A DNA stretch of 64,000 nt from Strigamia acuminata (lineage: Eukaryota > Arthropoda > Chilopoda > Geophilomorpha > Linotaeniidae): the NCBI GenBank assembly GCA_949358305.1, contig OX442324.1:7599601-7663600 (forward strand), written 5' to 3'. A program made the translations under genes and the position numbers. Positions 34,571 to 45,556 of the stretch are shown in pieces (position 1 is the stretch's first letter; each line of letters begins with the position of its first letter). The notes beneath the pieces are model-generated. The model ran no database searches and was not told the DNA's origin. It was given only the letters and a program-made list of their open reading frames with translations.

Positions 34571-34588
34571 TGGTAGCAGAGGGTGGTT
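34571..34588 (+). other. Primer-binding site of Copia A (tRNA-iMet)
   Basis: TGGTAGCAGAGGGTGGTT, complementary to the 3' end of a metazoan initiator tRNA-Met at all but about one position. It can also pair with the LTR end just upstream. Confidence 0.85.
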
Positions 34589-35209
34589 GTTTGCTAATTT
34601 TTCGCCCAATTTTCGGCGCAATTTCCGCGAAAATCGCGATTTTGCACGAAAATTTATATTTTCAGGTTTTCGGCCGCCATTTTGACCCGATTTTCGTCTC
34701 GAGAACGTCGCCGACGTCCTATCGACGTTCCGTAGAAGCCCGTGCTGCTTCCCATTCGATTCTACGCTTAATTTCGGTCGGAATTCCGCGGGTTTGCGAA
34801 TTTCGTGTCGAATTTTCTTTTTATTTTCAGTTTTTCGACGATTTGCGATTCGACGACGTCGGAATAATTATTTTCCCCGAGAAACGAGACGATTCTCGCT
34901 GTGTCATACCCCGGTGTATGCACAGTATCGCCGATCTTGATTTATTTACGACGATTTTGCACTTTTCTTGCGAAGAGCCTCATTTTATGAGAAGAATTTG
35001 GATTTTCGAATCCAAATTGCGCTTTTTCTCCGGTTTTTTCGAGAAAAACCGCGCCGTGCCTTCATTTGCACGAGGACTGCAACCGCAGTTGATTCATCTA
35101 TTTCTCCTAATTTCGCAATTACCTTTGTTAATATTAAGAGGGGATTTTGGTGAGTCATTTAGAATCCTTGTCGCCCTACGCTCGATTCCGAGCACCGCGT
35201 CATTGTATT

Positions 35210-35320
35210 CCGTGGCAAGCCTGAGCCCTGCGCCACCTGACACTCCCGTGACCCTAGGTGGTCGTAAAGGACGTCAGGGGGACACTTGTCACGGGTTATC
35301 AGGCAATTGTAGCATTGCCT
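35210..35320 (+). ncRNA. Structured leader RNA of Copia A
   Basis: Nested helices: outer CCGTGGCAAG (35210-35219) with CTTGTCACGG (35285-35294); middle CCTGAC (35236-35241) with GTCAGG (35273-35278); inner GACC/GGTC (35250-35263) closing a CTAGGT loop; then a separate hairpin AGGCAAT/ATTGCCT (35301-35320). The same fold with different bases occurs in B and C. It lies about 140 nt before the gag ATG. Role unknown; packaging, dimerisation or translation control are options. Confidence 0.75.
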
Positions 35321-36435
35321 CCCAATTCTGGTCTTTCCGCCTCGAACAGCAAGTGCTAGTGAAGTGCGACGATCTTGTGCTCCGATTTAGTGCCATTAAG
35401 CAGTGCCACTCTCTGAGCTTTTGTGTTCTTCGCGTCGTGTTTTGTCTAGTGATTTACGATGCAGAAAGCGGCCAATTCAAACACTTTGATTCCAATTCTC
35501 GGCGTCGGCAATTACGAGGACTGGCGAATGGCAATGCAGTTCTTGTTAAAATCCGAGGGGCTCTGGAGACACGTGACAGAGGACAAGGAGGCGGACCACA
35601 TTGCAACCCTGACGCCCAAGGAACTCGACCGTTACATGATAAAAAAGGACAAAGCACTAGGGCACATTTACATCCACGTGAGCCCCAGCAAGCGCACAGT
35701 TCTTGAGACTTGCAACACGCCAAAGGAGGCGTGGGAGATGCTCGCTAAGATCTACGCGCCAAGTTCCAGGGCCCGTCAAGCGGCCATGCGCTGGGACTTC
35801 TTAAATCTGCAGCTTCAACCCAACGAAGACATGCCGGATTTTATTGCCCGCGTGGACAATTACGTGCGACAATTAAGGGATGTAAATGAAATCATTAGCC
35901 CAATTCATCACGCGTATCAATACTTGAAGTGCTTGCCGCCTGAATACGCGCAGGCTACCTTCGCGATCTATCATTGGCCAGACCCAAAGTTTACGCCGAA
36001 GGATGTTGCCGAGCAACTGATATCCGAACACATGCGTCTTAAATCAACTGGGCTGCTCGGATCATCTCAATCGTCAGCTCATGCTTCTAAAGGACAGTTT
36101 CGACCGCGTAATAAATCTGGTCCACGTGATTTATCGACCGTGAAATGCTTTAATTGTGATCAATTTGGACATTATGCAAACAGATGTCCACGTCCACCTC
36201 GACAAAATCAGAATCAACCCACGGTCACGCTGCAACGTAATTCTCGCAGCAAGAGTCGCAGGCGTAACAAGAATGCTGCCGCAAAGGTCAACAATTTGCG
36301 ACCCCGTGAAAATTCTCTTCCACATCGAGAGGGGACATTCTTTGTCAACGCGCCGCAGGTTGTTCAGCGTCCAGTAGCCCATTTCATGCAATCCAACGAA
36401 TGGATACTGGATTGCGGCGCCACAGACCACGTTTC

Positions 36436-36904
36436 TGTTGTTTATCGATGCCAAACAGTCCTCCGTACTTGTTTTGCGCATTTCTTAATGTATTACTGCA
36501 TTATGCAGCCTAGTGTATTTATTAGGATTTATTTCATTATTTAACATTGGGCATAATGCTGCCTGCATCATGTTAGTATTAGTTTACTTTTTCCAACACC
36601 AGATGGTGTCACTTGTATGTTTTTCTCAATCACAATGGCCGCTTGCATGCCAGCAAGCACTCATGCATTTTCTCCATCTAAATGGACCAAATTATGTAAG
36701 CATTTTCGTTTTTATTAAACATTTAGTTTATTTTACATTGTGTTTGTCACTTATGAGCACTTTAGAGTGCAGTGACTTTATTTTCCACCATTTTCAAGCG
36801 CTGGAGGTGCGCGCACGTCATTGCGCTCATATTAGCCGTGTTTCGGCATTTAAACTCGCTTCCACACACAGTATTTTATACTGTGAGCGCACTCCTCTGC
36901 TACA
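36436..36904 (+). repeat. 5' LTR of Copia B
   Basis: 469 bp with hairpins ACACCAGATGGTGT, GCTTGC/GCAAGC, TCCAT/ATGGA and CACAGTAT/ATACTGTG (36867-36885), and a GTAAGC donor-like word at 36696. It ends CCTCTGCTACA. Confidence 0.95.
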
Positions 36905-36906
36905 GG

Positions 36907-36924
36907 TGGTAGCAGAGGGTGGTT
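36907..36924 (+). other. Primer-binding site of Copia B (tRNA-iMet)
   Basis: TGGTAGCAGAGGGTGGTT, identical to that of A and two bases after the LTR. Confidence 0.85.
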
Positions 36925-37491
36925 GCTATCCTTGCAGCACGCCGAAACCGCTAATTTTTATCGCCATTTTTGCGAAATTCGCGAATTTGCGATAAATTTT
37001 CTATTTGCAGATTACGCCGATTTCCGCGACGATTTTCGTCTCTAGAACGTTCGAGACGACACGCCGACGTTCTCACGTAGTCTGCACGACCAGCTCTACG
37101 ATTTTTCATTTAATTTCGTCCGAATTTCTGCGGGTTTCGCAATTTTCGAGACGAATTTCAATTTATTTTCAGATTTTCGCCATTTTCCAACGAGAATCAA
37201 CGTTGGAAACCCGCTTTACACAGCGTGAACGACGATTTGGACTAATTCCCGACTTAGTACACCGTGTACGGTCGTTGTATCGACAATTTTTCGACGATTT
37301 TCGCATTTTAAATGCGCAACTACGCCATTTTCATCTCTAGATTGGCGCAACGTCTCATCATACTAATTAAAAATTGCTTTTCAGTAGTCGTAATTAGCTT
37401 GTTAGTATTTAAGATAGTATTAAGTTTTTGTGGGTCCTTTAGAATAGTTTTTGCTCTTCTGTTCCAGTCGGAACTACCGCATTAACTCATT

Positions 37492-37598
37492 CCTAGCCAG
37501 TGCTTACCGCGGCCAACAGGTACTCCCGCGCCTCCAGGTAGGCGAACGGACCCCTGTGTGTTGGCTGGCTAGGGTTATCTGACCACTTCAGAAGTGGT
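37492..37598 (+). ncRNA. Structured leader RNA of Copia B
   Basis: Outer helix CCTAGCCAG (37492-37500) with CTGGCTAGG (37565-37573); CCAAC (37513-37517) with GTTGG (37560-37564); ACAGG with CCTGT (alternative or stacked); inner CGCCT/AGGCG (37529-37544) closing a CCAGGT loop; following hairpin ACCACT/AGTGGT (37582-37598). Same architecture and loop as A and C with largely different stems. Confidence 0.7.
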
Positions 37599-37759
37599 TG
37601 CCCAATTCGATTGATATCCGCTTTGACAGTGCTTCGATCAGTGCGCCGTATTTGTGTTGTGCAACGCGATATTGTGCTACGAGATCGTCAAGTGCTCCAA
37701 TTGTACCATTCTCCATCCAGTGTATTTTGCTACGGATAGTTTCGTAACTTCACGTCATA

Positions 37760-40700
37760 ATGTCCAAGTCCGTCGAAGGAAATTCCGGACGCCTTCCCAT
37801 TCTCAGCGTAGGAAACTACGAACTATGGCAGCGCTCAATGCGCATGGTGCTGAGAAGTGAAGAGTTATGGGAACACGTAACTGAAGAAGAAGAGGCAGAT
37901 TTCCTTAAAACCGCGGGTGACAAGGAAAAGAAGAAATACAAACGTCGTAAAGCCAAGGCATTAGGCTTAATATACTGTTCAGTAAGCGAGGCGAAGAAGT
38001 CTGCGCTAGATGATTGTAAAACCCCGAAGGAAGCATGGGACATTTTAGCCAACATTTATGCGCCATCATCTCGTGCGCGGCAGGCAGCCATGCGCCGTGA
38101 ATTTTTGAATTTGCGCCTAGAGCAGGGCGAAGATATGGCCGACTTCTTAGGACGCGTTGACTATCATGTCCGCCAAATGAAGGATATCGGAGAGATAACT
38201 ACGCCTGATCATCACGCTTACCAATACTTGGACTTATTACCTCGTGAATATTCACAAATTTCATTCACAACATATCACTTGCCCAAAGGTGAATTCACAC
38301 CAAAGAAAGTGTCCGAACAGTTGCTCGCGGAACATATGCGACTCAAGGCTATGGATTCGCGCGACACGGACAATTCAAAACATTCTCGTGCCTATGCTGG
38401 TGAAAAACAGCAACGTGGGAGAAATCGTTCTCGTCCCTCTCGACCGTTATCTTCGGTGCAGTGTTTTAATTGCCAGGAATTTGGCCATTACGCAAATAAA
38501 TGTCCTTTGCCATCGCGCCGAGATGACAAGAATCAACCGGCAGCTTCACTTCAAAGGAAGCCGAGGAGTTCTAGCCGCAAACGCAACAAGAACTCAAACC
38601 GTGATGATTCGAGGCCAAGGGGGAATTCCAGCGCAAGACGAGAAACAAACTTTTTCGCAAGTGCTCCGCAACAGTTACCCACAATTCACTTCATGCAATC
38701 ACATGAATGGATCGTGGATTGTGGGGCAACAGATCATGTGTGCCACGTTCAAGCTTGGTTTCAGGATTTTGTCAAAGTTGTGCCCTTTAATATCGCTTTA
38801 GGCCAGGGACATTCCGAAGTTCTAGGAAAGGGCAAAGTCCAGATTATCTCCATGATCAACAACGTAGAATGTGTCGTAAATCTCCAAGATGTGTTGTATG
38901 CGCCAAAATTCGAGGCGAATTTGATTTCAGTGTCAAAAATGGATAAAACTAAACATCACATCCATATTTGGAATGGAGACGTTTATGTCTACAAATCCGA
39001 CATTAAGCATCCAATGCTTCGGGCCAAAGAAAAGGGCGGCCTTTACTATGTTGACGGCTTGTGCCCACCTTCAACGTTGATATCAACAGTGGATGTGCCT
39101 ATTGCGCAGTCGACCGCTCCGACCCGAACATTAGTCACGACAGAAGAGGATTTCATCCAGTATCCAAGGGCAAAGAAAAAGTCGAAAGATCCTGAACTTT
39201 TTACTGATTTTCGGCTCGAATTCCCTCCTTTGCCAAATGAAATTCCTCCACCTGCACCAATCAAAGTAACCCAGTCCAAGACACCTCCTGTACCTGTTCC
39301 TACCAATCCTTTACCTCAAGTCCCATCCTTTGCCGACACATTAAAGGCAATTCCTACAACTTCCAAACCGAATCCAAAATCGGCGAATCAAAAGAAAGTT
39401 GCAGCGCCTACGGTTAAAAAGGATGCGACAGGGATATGGCACAGCAGATTGGGTCACCTTCATACCAATGCGATGAAGCTTTTGGCCGGAAATAACCAAG
39501 TTTATGGTGTGACACCGGCAGAAGTGAACAAAGAACTCTCATGTAATCATTGTCGAATTGCGAAATCAACGCGCATTTCTCATAAACCTGATGAACATCC
39601 TATTTCTACAAAGGCTTTAGATCTCCTACACATGGACGTGTGGGGAGCATCAAGAACGACTTCCTACGGAGGCGCGCGTTACGTGCTAACGATTATTGAC
39701 GACGCCACGCGCTATGCCTGGATATTTCCGATGGCCCAAAAATCCCAAGTATTTGGATTGTTCAAAGACTACGTCACACGAATCGAACGAGTGACGGGCA
39801 AACGAGTGAAGGCCATCCGAACTGACCGAGGAGGAGAATTCTTGTCAAATGAATTCGAACGATATCTAAAGGAAACCGGGATTCAAGCCCAACGGACCAA
39901 TCCACATAGCCCCGCTATGAATGGCACAGCGGAGAGAATAAACCGCACAATGGCAGATTACACGCGTGCCATCCTAGATGAAACTGGACTTCCGAATGAA
40001 CTTTGGGCGGAATTCGCAGTGACTTTCTCGTATATAAAGAACCGGTGCCCTCATTCTCGTCTCAAAAATGAGGTGCCCTATATCCTGTGGCGACGACGTG
40101 CCCTTTCGCTCCGACACCTCCGCAAGTTAGGCTCCAAGTGCTGGGTTCATCATACAGCGCCCGGCAGGGACAAATTGGATCCACGAGCTTGGGAGGGCTA
40201 TTTAGTCGGATACGCCACGACAACGCGAGGTTATCGCATCTGGAACCCAAAAGACAATAAAGTCATCGAATCCATTCACGTCCAAATTGACGAAAGACAA
40301 TCGTACAAACGCTCTAACCATTATCGAGGTCCGCAAGAGCCATGGATGGGACCAGATATGGATCAAATGCGCCAAACATCACAAACTTATCAACCATTGC
40401 GAGTTTCTCAACCGCATGTGAGGTTTGACGACGGACTGGAATATACTGATTGGCCCAAATTTCCAGATTCAGAGGATGAATGTGATACAGACTATGACTC
40501 TGACGATTCGACCCCAGCGGGTGCTCAATACCGGACTCCGCCAGCCACTCCAACTCCGGGATCTCCTATTCGAGCCCCTCTAATTACTCCAGTAATAACG
40601 CCGGTGCTGAGTCCAGTTATTACTCCCGGCAATACACCAAGTCATACACCACCTGGTTCACCTCCGAGTTTTGTAAATGCTCGTCGAGGCTCTCGTGGAA

Positions 40701-42565
40701 ATGCGCCACAAGCTCATCAAGCAGCCCACCATGGTCCACCTCCAACTGGAGCTGCAACTGCATATAAATGGCGTTACATTGGTGGAAATACTGAGTGTAG
40801 ACACTGGAAAAGGGAGGAACATTTGCGCAAAGTACAGGAACCTGGAAAACTCAAAGTCGATGTTTATTATTTCCCAGAAGCAGGACTCCGATTACGTTCT
40901 AGAGGTGACGTTGAGGAATTCTGTCACATGAACAATATTCCTTATGATCCCGAATTATTTTATTTTGGCAACATGGAATATGAATTAGAGAATCTTCCGC
41001 CACCACTTCCCAGAGTGCACCTTTGTCGTCGTGATCCCACAAGTTACGCAGAGGCTGTAAGATTTCCGGATGCAACCAAATGGCAGGAAGCCATTAATGA
41101 AGAGTTAGACACTTTTGCAGAAAGAGGCGTCTATGAAGAGGTCCCTAAACCGGAAAATACAACCATATTAGGGTGCAAGTGGCTCTTCAAACTGAAGGAA
41201 GATGCTCTAGGAAAACCAGCCAGATATCGCGCAAGATTAGTGGCACAGGGCTTTCGCCAAACTTTAGGTGTAGACTACGATGAAGTCTTTAGCCCTGTTG
41301 TCAACTTTGTTCTCATACGCCTATTCTTCTGCCTATTAGTAGTCCTCAAAGGGTGGAAGGATGCGCATTTAGATGTGAAGTGCGCGTACCTATACGGCGA
41401 TCTTGCGCACAAAGTGTATATGCGCATTCCAGCTGGCGCAACATGTTCAAATCCAAATCATGTATGGCTCCTGATAAAGTCGCTCTATGGTCTCCACCAG
41501 TCCGGGCGCCAATGGTTTGAGAAATTAGATCAAACATTGCGCGATTTAGGATTTCGCAGATTACCAGGATGCAATTGTGTATACATATACGGAACTTCCG
41601 CCGTGATGCTAATATACGTCGATGATATAGTACTATTTTACGCGACGGATGGCATCCTGACGCAATTAATTGCTCTTATTAGCACCAAATTCGACATCGT
41701 CAATTTAGGCCCAATTTCAAAACTTTTAGGTGTATAATTCATCCGTACTCCCAAAGGAATCTTCATCATCCAACGTGCATACATACAGAAGATTCTCAAG
41801 AAATTTGCAATTGTCGCCGATAAACTCATCAAGGTCCCAGTAACACCAGGAACGACGCTCGTCAAAGGGTCGAAAGAGGACTTGCCAGAATTTCCTTATC
41901 GTTCGTTAATTGGCTCTCTTCTCTTCCTCGCATCGAGGACACGACCTGATATATTATTCTCAGTGATAATGTTGTCACAGTTCAACAATTGCTACAACCA
42001 CACTCACATCAAGGCGCTCATGCAGGTTGTGCGCTATGTAGGCAATACTTTGGATTACGCAATTGAACTGTCAAATTGTTCCAATGGACAACTATGGGGA
42101 TATACTGACGCGTCCTGGGCCACCGAAATCAGCACTTCTTTGAGTTTCGGCGGGTATATAGCTTATATTGGAAACGTCCCCATCGGATGGAGTTGTCGTA
42201 AACAAACCAGCGTGGCATGCTCAACGATGGAGGCGGAATTTGTCGCACTCGTTGAGTGCGTCCGTGAACTTTATTGGCTGGATTACGTCTACAGTTCCGT
42301 CCCGATGCTGAATAGATCTTCACCACCTTTAGTGTTCTCCGATGCGCTTTCTTCCATCCAATTCACATCAAATGACGTGGAGAACAGTAAAACGAAACAT
42401 ATCCGAGTGAAATTTCATTGGATTCGGGAATGGTACACAGCAGGTGCATTCCAATTGCGCAAAGTCCCCGGATCAATGAACGTGGCAGACATTTTTACCA
42501 AATGGTTGGGATCATCTCAACTGCGTCTCCTGATTTCCCGGATTTTCAATTTCAACCTATCGTGA
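37760..42565 (+). pseudogene. gag-pol: Gag-Pol of Copia B, one nonsense codon
   Basis: A single frame of 1601 codons from the ATG at 37760 to TGA at 42565, broken only by TAA at 41735-41737 where relatives have Glu (LLGVEF). Domains: Gag capsid (about residues 10-200), CCHC knuckle CFNCQEFGHYANKC, protease WIVDCGATDH (serine of the usual DSGA replaced by cysteine), GAG-preintegrase WHSRLGHLH, integrase with D, D, E in HMDVWG, RTDRGGEF and GTAERINR, a proline-rich linker, an MBD-like segment (40768-40974), reverse transcriptase with YVDDIVLF, RNase H (TDASWAT, STMEAEF) and the C-terminal KTKHIRVKFHW block. The stop removes the end of reverse transcriptase and all RNase H unless read through. 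Confidence 0.93.
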
Positions 42566-42773
42566 CATTCTTATTTTAGTTTTACCCGAATGTGAGGATC
42601 ATCGAGTTCCAGTGGGAATTTTCGGGCTTCCGTAGTGATTAATTTAACAGTACCCGGCTCGATGTTCCGAATTATTATTTCCATTATTATTATTCTATGT
42701 AAAGTTACATTTAAAGTTTTTCCCTTAACTTATTCTTTATTTTTTGCGGCTATTTGCCATCGAAGGGGGAAAT

Positions 42774-43242
42774 TGTTGTTTATCGATGCCAAACAGTCCT
42801 CCGTACTTGTTTTGCGCATTTCTTAATGTATTACTGCATTATGCAGCCTAGTGTATTTATTAGGATTTATTTCATTATTTAACATTGGGCATAATGCTGC
42901 CTGCATCATGTTAGTATTAGTTTACTTTTTCCAACACCAGATGGTGTCACTTGTATGTTTTTCTCAATCACAATGGCCGCTTGCATGCCAGCAAGCACTC
43001 ATGCATTTTCTCCATCTAAATGGACCAAATTATGTAAGCATTTTCGTTTTTATTAAACATTTAGTTTATTTTACATTGTGTTTGTCACTTATGAGCACTT
43101 TAGAGTGCAGTGACTTTATTTTCCACCATTTTCAAGCGCTGGAGGTGCGCGCACGTCATTGCGCTCATATTAGCCGTGTTTCGGCATTTAAACTCGCTTC
43201 CACACACAGTATTTTATACTGTGAGCGCACTCCTCTGCTACA
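42774..43242 (+). repeat. 3' LTR of Copia B
   Basis: No differences seen against the 5' LTR. Preceded by purine tract CGAAGGGGGAAAT, followed by the GTTTC duplication. Confidence 0.95.
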
Positions 43243-43970
43243 GTTTCTCACGTGCGAGCTGGTTTCACCGAGTTCACCGATGTAATTCCCAAGTAACGGG
43301 CAAAGGAACGGTTCGACTTCTTCTAGCGATTGACAAGACGCAATGCACCGTTAATTTGACCAATGTCCTATATGCGCCGAATTTCGAGGCGAACCTGATC
43401 TCCGTGTCCAAGATCGATAAAGCTCGTCACCATATCCATGTTTTCAACAGTGAAATTCATGTCTACCAATCGGACATTCGTAGCCCTCTCATCCGCGCAA
43501 AGGAGAGAGGTGGTCTTTATTATGTAGACGGTTTGTGTTCGACTCCGACGTTTGCGACGACGATTTCCGCAACGACTCAGCATTCTGTGCCTCCTACACA
43601 GACATATGTTACCACTGAGCAGGATTTTCCGAACATTCCAAAGCTGAAACCAGGAAAAGGAGCCAAGCAAAGAGAGATTACGGATTTTCGGATTGAGATG
43701 CCAGCTATTGGACCTGTAAAACAAATTTCCATACAACAAGCTCCTCAAACCAATCCGATTCCTCCTCCTATTCCCACGCAAATCCATAATAACCTGACCA
43801 CTCTTCCCTCCTATGCGGGTGCCTTGCAGTCAATCCCAACGGCAAACCCAACCGCGATTCAGAACGCAAATTCCTTTCCTCCCCTCGGCAATCCGTCACA
43901 TAAGAAGCAGACACCAATTGCCAACCCTACATCCGTCAAGGACGCAACTGGATTGTGGCATAGCCGTCTT

Positions 43971-44558
43971 TGTTGGACTTTAGAACCACTTTTGAGTTAT
44001 TTAAATCATTTTTCGATGTGAAATGGCTTTGAAACGTTTATTTTATCATTTATCGGTAATTGTTTCCATTTTCCTGGGTTATTCAGTGTTTATTTAGTGT
44101 TTTCATGCTTGTTTGTCAGGAGAATGCATGATACCGGGTTAAATGTACTCAATACATTAGGTTTCATGCATCCTCTATCTTGTTCTTATGCTTTTCATTA
44201 TTATTGTTTATAATATCGGCCACCAGATGTCTCTGGCACATTACAAATGGCCGCTCACACGGGTAGTGTGTTTCCTTGTGTTTGTCCAGTGATTCTGGAC
44301 CCATTATGTAAGTTTTCTCTTAATAAATGTTATATTTTTGGTTAACTATTGTATTTAGTTCGGCACTACACGTTTCTATAAGTGTAGTGCACGCGAATTT
44401 GATCGTAAGTCCGCTCAAACTCGCGTACGCGCATCACGCGCATTTGTCCGCACTTAGAAGTGCGTTTGACTCATTTGTCCGCACTTAGAAGTGCGTTTGA
44501 CTCAGTTTTACGCTTCCTATCGCCTATTTCGGCGATATTTTTGCGCCACACAGCTACA
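43971..44558 (+). repeat. 5' LTR of Copia C
   Basis: 588 bp. Hairpins include CACAC/GTGTG, GTCCAG/CTGGAC, GCACTACAC/GTGTAGTGC (44363-44390) and CGCACTT/AAGTGCG, the last inside a 31-bp tandem duplication (44441-44471, 44472-44502). A GTAAGT donor-like site is at 44308-44313. Confidence 0.95.
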
Positions 44559-44560
44559 AG

Positions 44561-44572
44561 TGGTAGCAGAGG
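44561..44572 (+). other. Primer-binding site of Copia C (tRNA-iMet)
   Basis: TGGTAGCAGAGG, two bases after the LTR. The match to the tRNA is shorter than in A and B because the next bases (CCTGG) diverge. Confidence 0.75.
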
Positions 44573-44601
44573 CCTGGAAAGCCACCAGTGCCTCGTTTTT
44601 C

Positions 44602-44856
44602 CATTAATTTTCCGTGAATTTCGCGATTTTTCGCGATTTTTGCGGAAATTTTTTTTTTTTTTCAGATTTTCGACGATTTCTGGCAGTCAACAACCCCGGA
44701 GTGCGGTCGTAATCGTCGATTTTTGAATTTTTTCAACCTTTTTTCGTGTTTTTCGAGTTAAAAACACTGTTTTTTTGTGTTTTTCGACTTAAAAACACTG
44801 CTTTTTGTGCATTTATTGTGCAAGATAGCGACAATTGACCTAGGAAAAGTCTTGTT

Positions 44857-44902
<46 letters not shown>

Positions 44903-45010
44903 CCCTCTAATTTTTCGTGAATTTCGCGATTTTTCGCGATTTTTGCGGAAATTTCATTTATTTTCAGATTTTTTCGCCGATTTTCATCATTTGTCACGTT
45001 CCGACAACGT
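44602..45010 (+). repeat. Duplicated leader segment and 44-T run in Copia C
   Basis: A CGTGAATTTCGCGATTTTTCGCG block with a following TTTTCAG occurs at about 44609-44670 and again at about 44913-44970. Between them a run of 44 T lies at about 44859-44902. Each copy ends in an acceptor-like TTTCAG. Confidence 0.8.
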
Positions 45011-45309
45011 CTGAGCGACGTTTTCATCCAGAAACGGGCATAACCCGCTGTCTGCACCCCGGAGTGCGACAGTATCGGCGATTTTCGAGAAGTTTTTCCC
45101 GGTTTTCGAAATCGGTCGGCGATCTTTTGAAGAATTCCGCATTTTTTATGCGTGGTGTGCACAGGGACGTCTGTGCATACAGATTCACCAACTTCTCCTT
45201 CTTTTTATTTCAGATTTCGAATTTATTTGTTAATTTTAAGTTTTTGGAGTGGGTCCCGATTAGTATCGGCACAGCCCTTCGGACATTCCGTCCAAGCTGT
45301 GCTTGTATT

Positions 45310-45420
45310 CTTAGACAAGGCTGAGCCCTGCGCCACCTAACATTCCCGCGGCCCCAGGTGGTCATAAAGGACGTTAGGGGGACACTTGTCTAAGGTTCTT
45401 AGCCAATTTTAGCATTGGCT
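45310..45420 (+). ncRNA. Structured leader RNA of Copia C
   Basis: Aligns with A at a constant offset without gaps. Outer CTTAGACAAG (45310-45319) with CTTGTCTAAG (45385-45394); middle CCTAAC with GTTAGG; inner GGCC/GGTC with loop CCAGGT; next hairpin AGCCAAT/ATTGGCT (45401-45420). At least five pairs differ from A on both sides while keeping pairing. Confidence 0.78.
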
Positions 45421-45556
45421 CCCTGTCGAGGTTTTTCCGCTTCTAACAACGTTTAGTGAAGTGCTTCGAGTGAAAAGTGCTCCGATTACGTCTTTAGTGC
45501 CTCGAGTGTTTATGCGTGCTCATTATCGCCATTATCTCCGATTTTCCTCCGGAAAA

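Larger units (their letters stand above)
36436..43242 (+). mobile_element. Copia element B, inserted in the protease of A
   Basis: LTRs of 469 bp (36436-36904, 42774-43242) begin TGTTG and end CTACA. GTTTC is duplicated (36431-36435, 43243-43247). Length 6.8 kb. The primer site is at 36907-36924 and the purine tract GAAGGGGGAAA lies before the 3' LTR. The LTRs look identical. Confidence 0.95.

Noticed and set aside
34363-35706. 447-codon ORF from the Copia A LTR across the leader into gag
   Set aside because: It lies in a different frame from gag and overlaps its start. The B leader breaks the equivalent frame into two parts and the peptide has no recognisable domain. Treated as a leader artefact.
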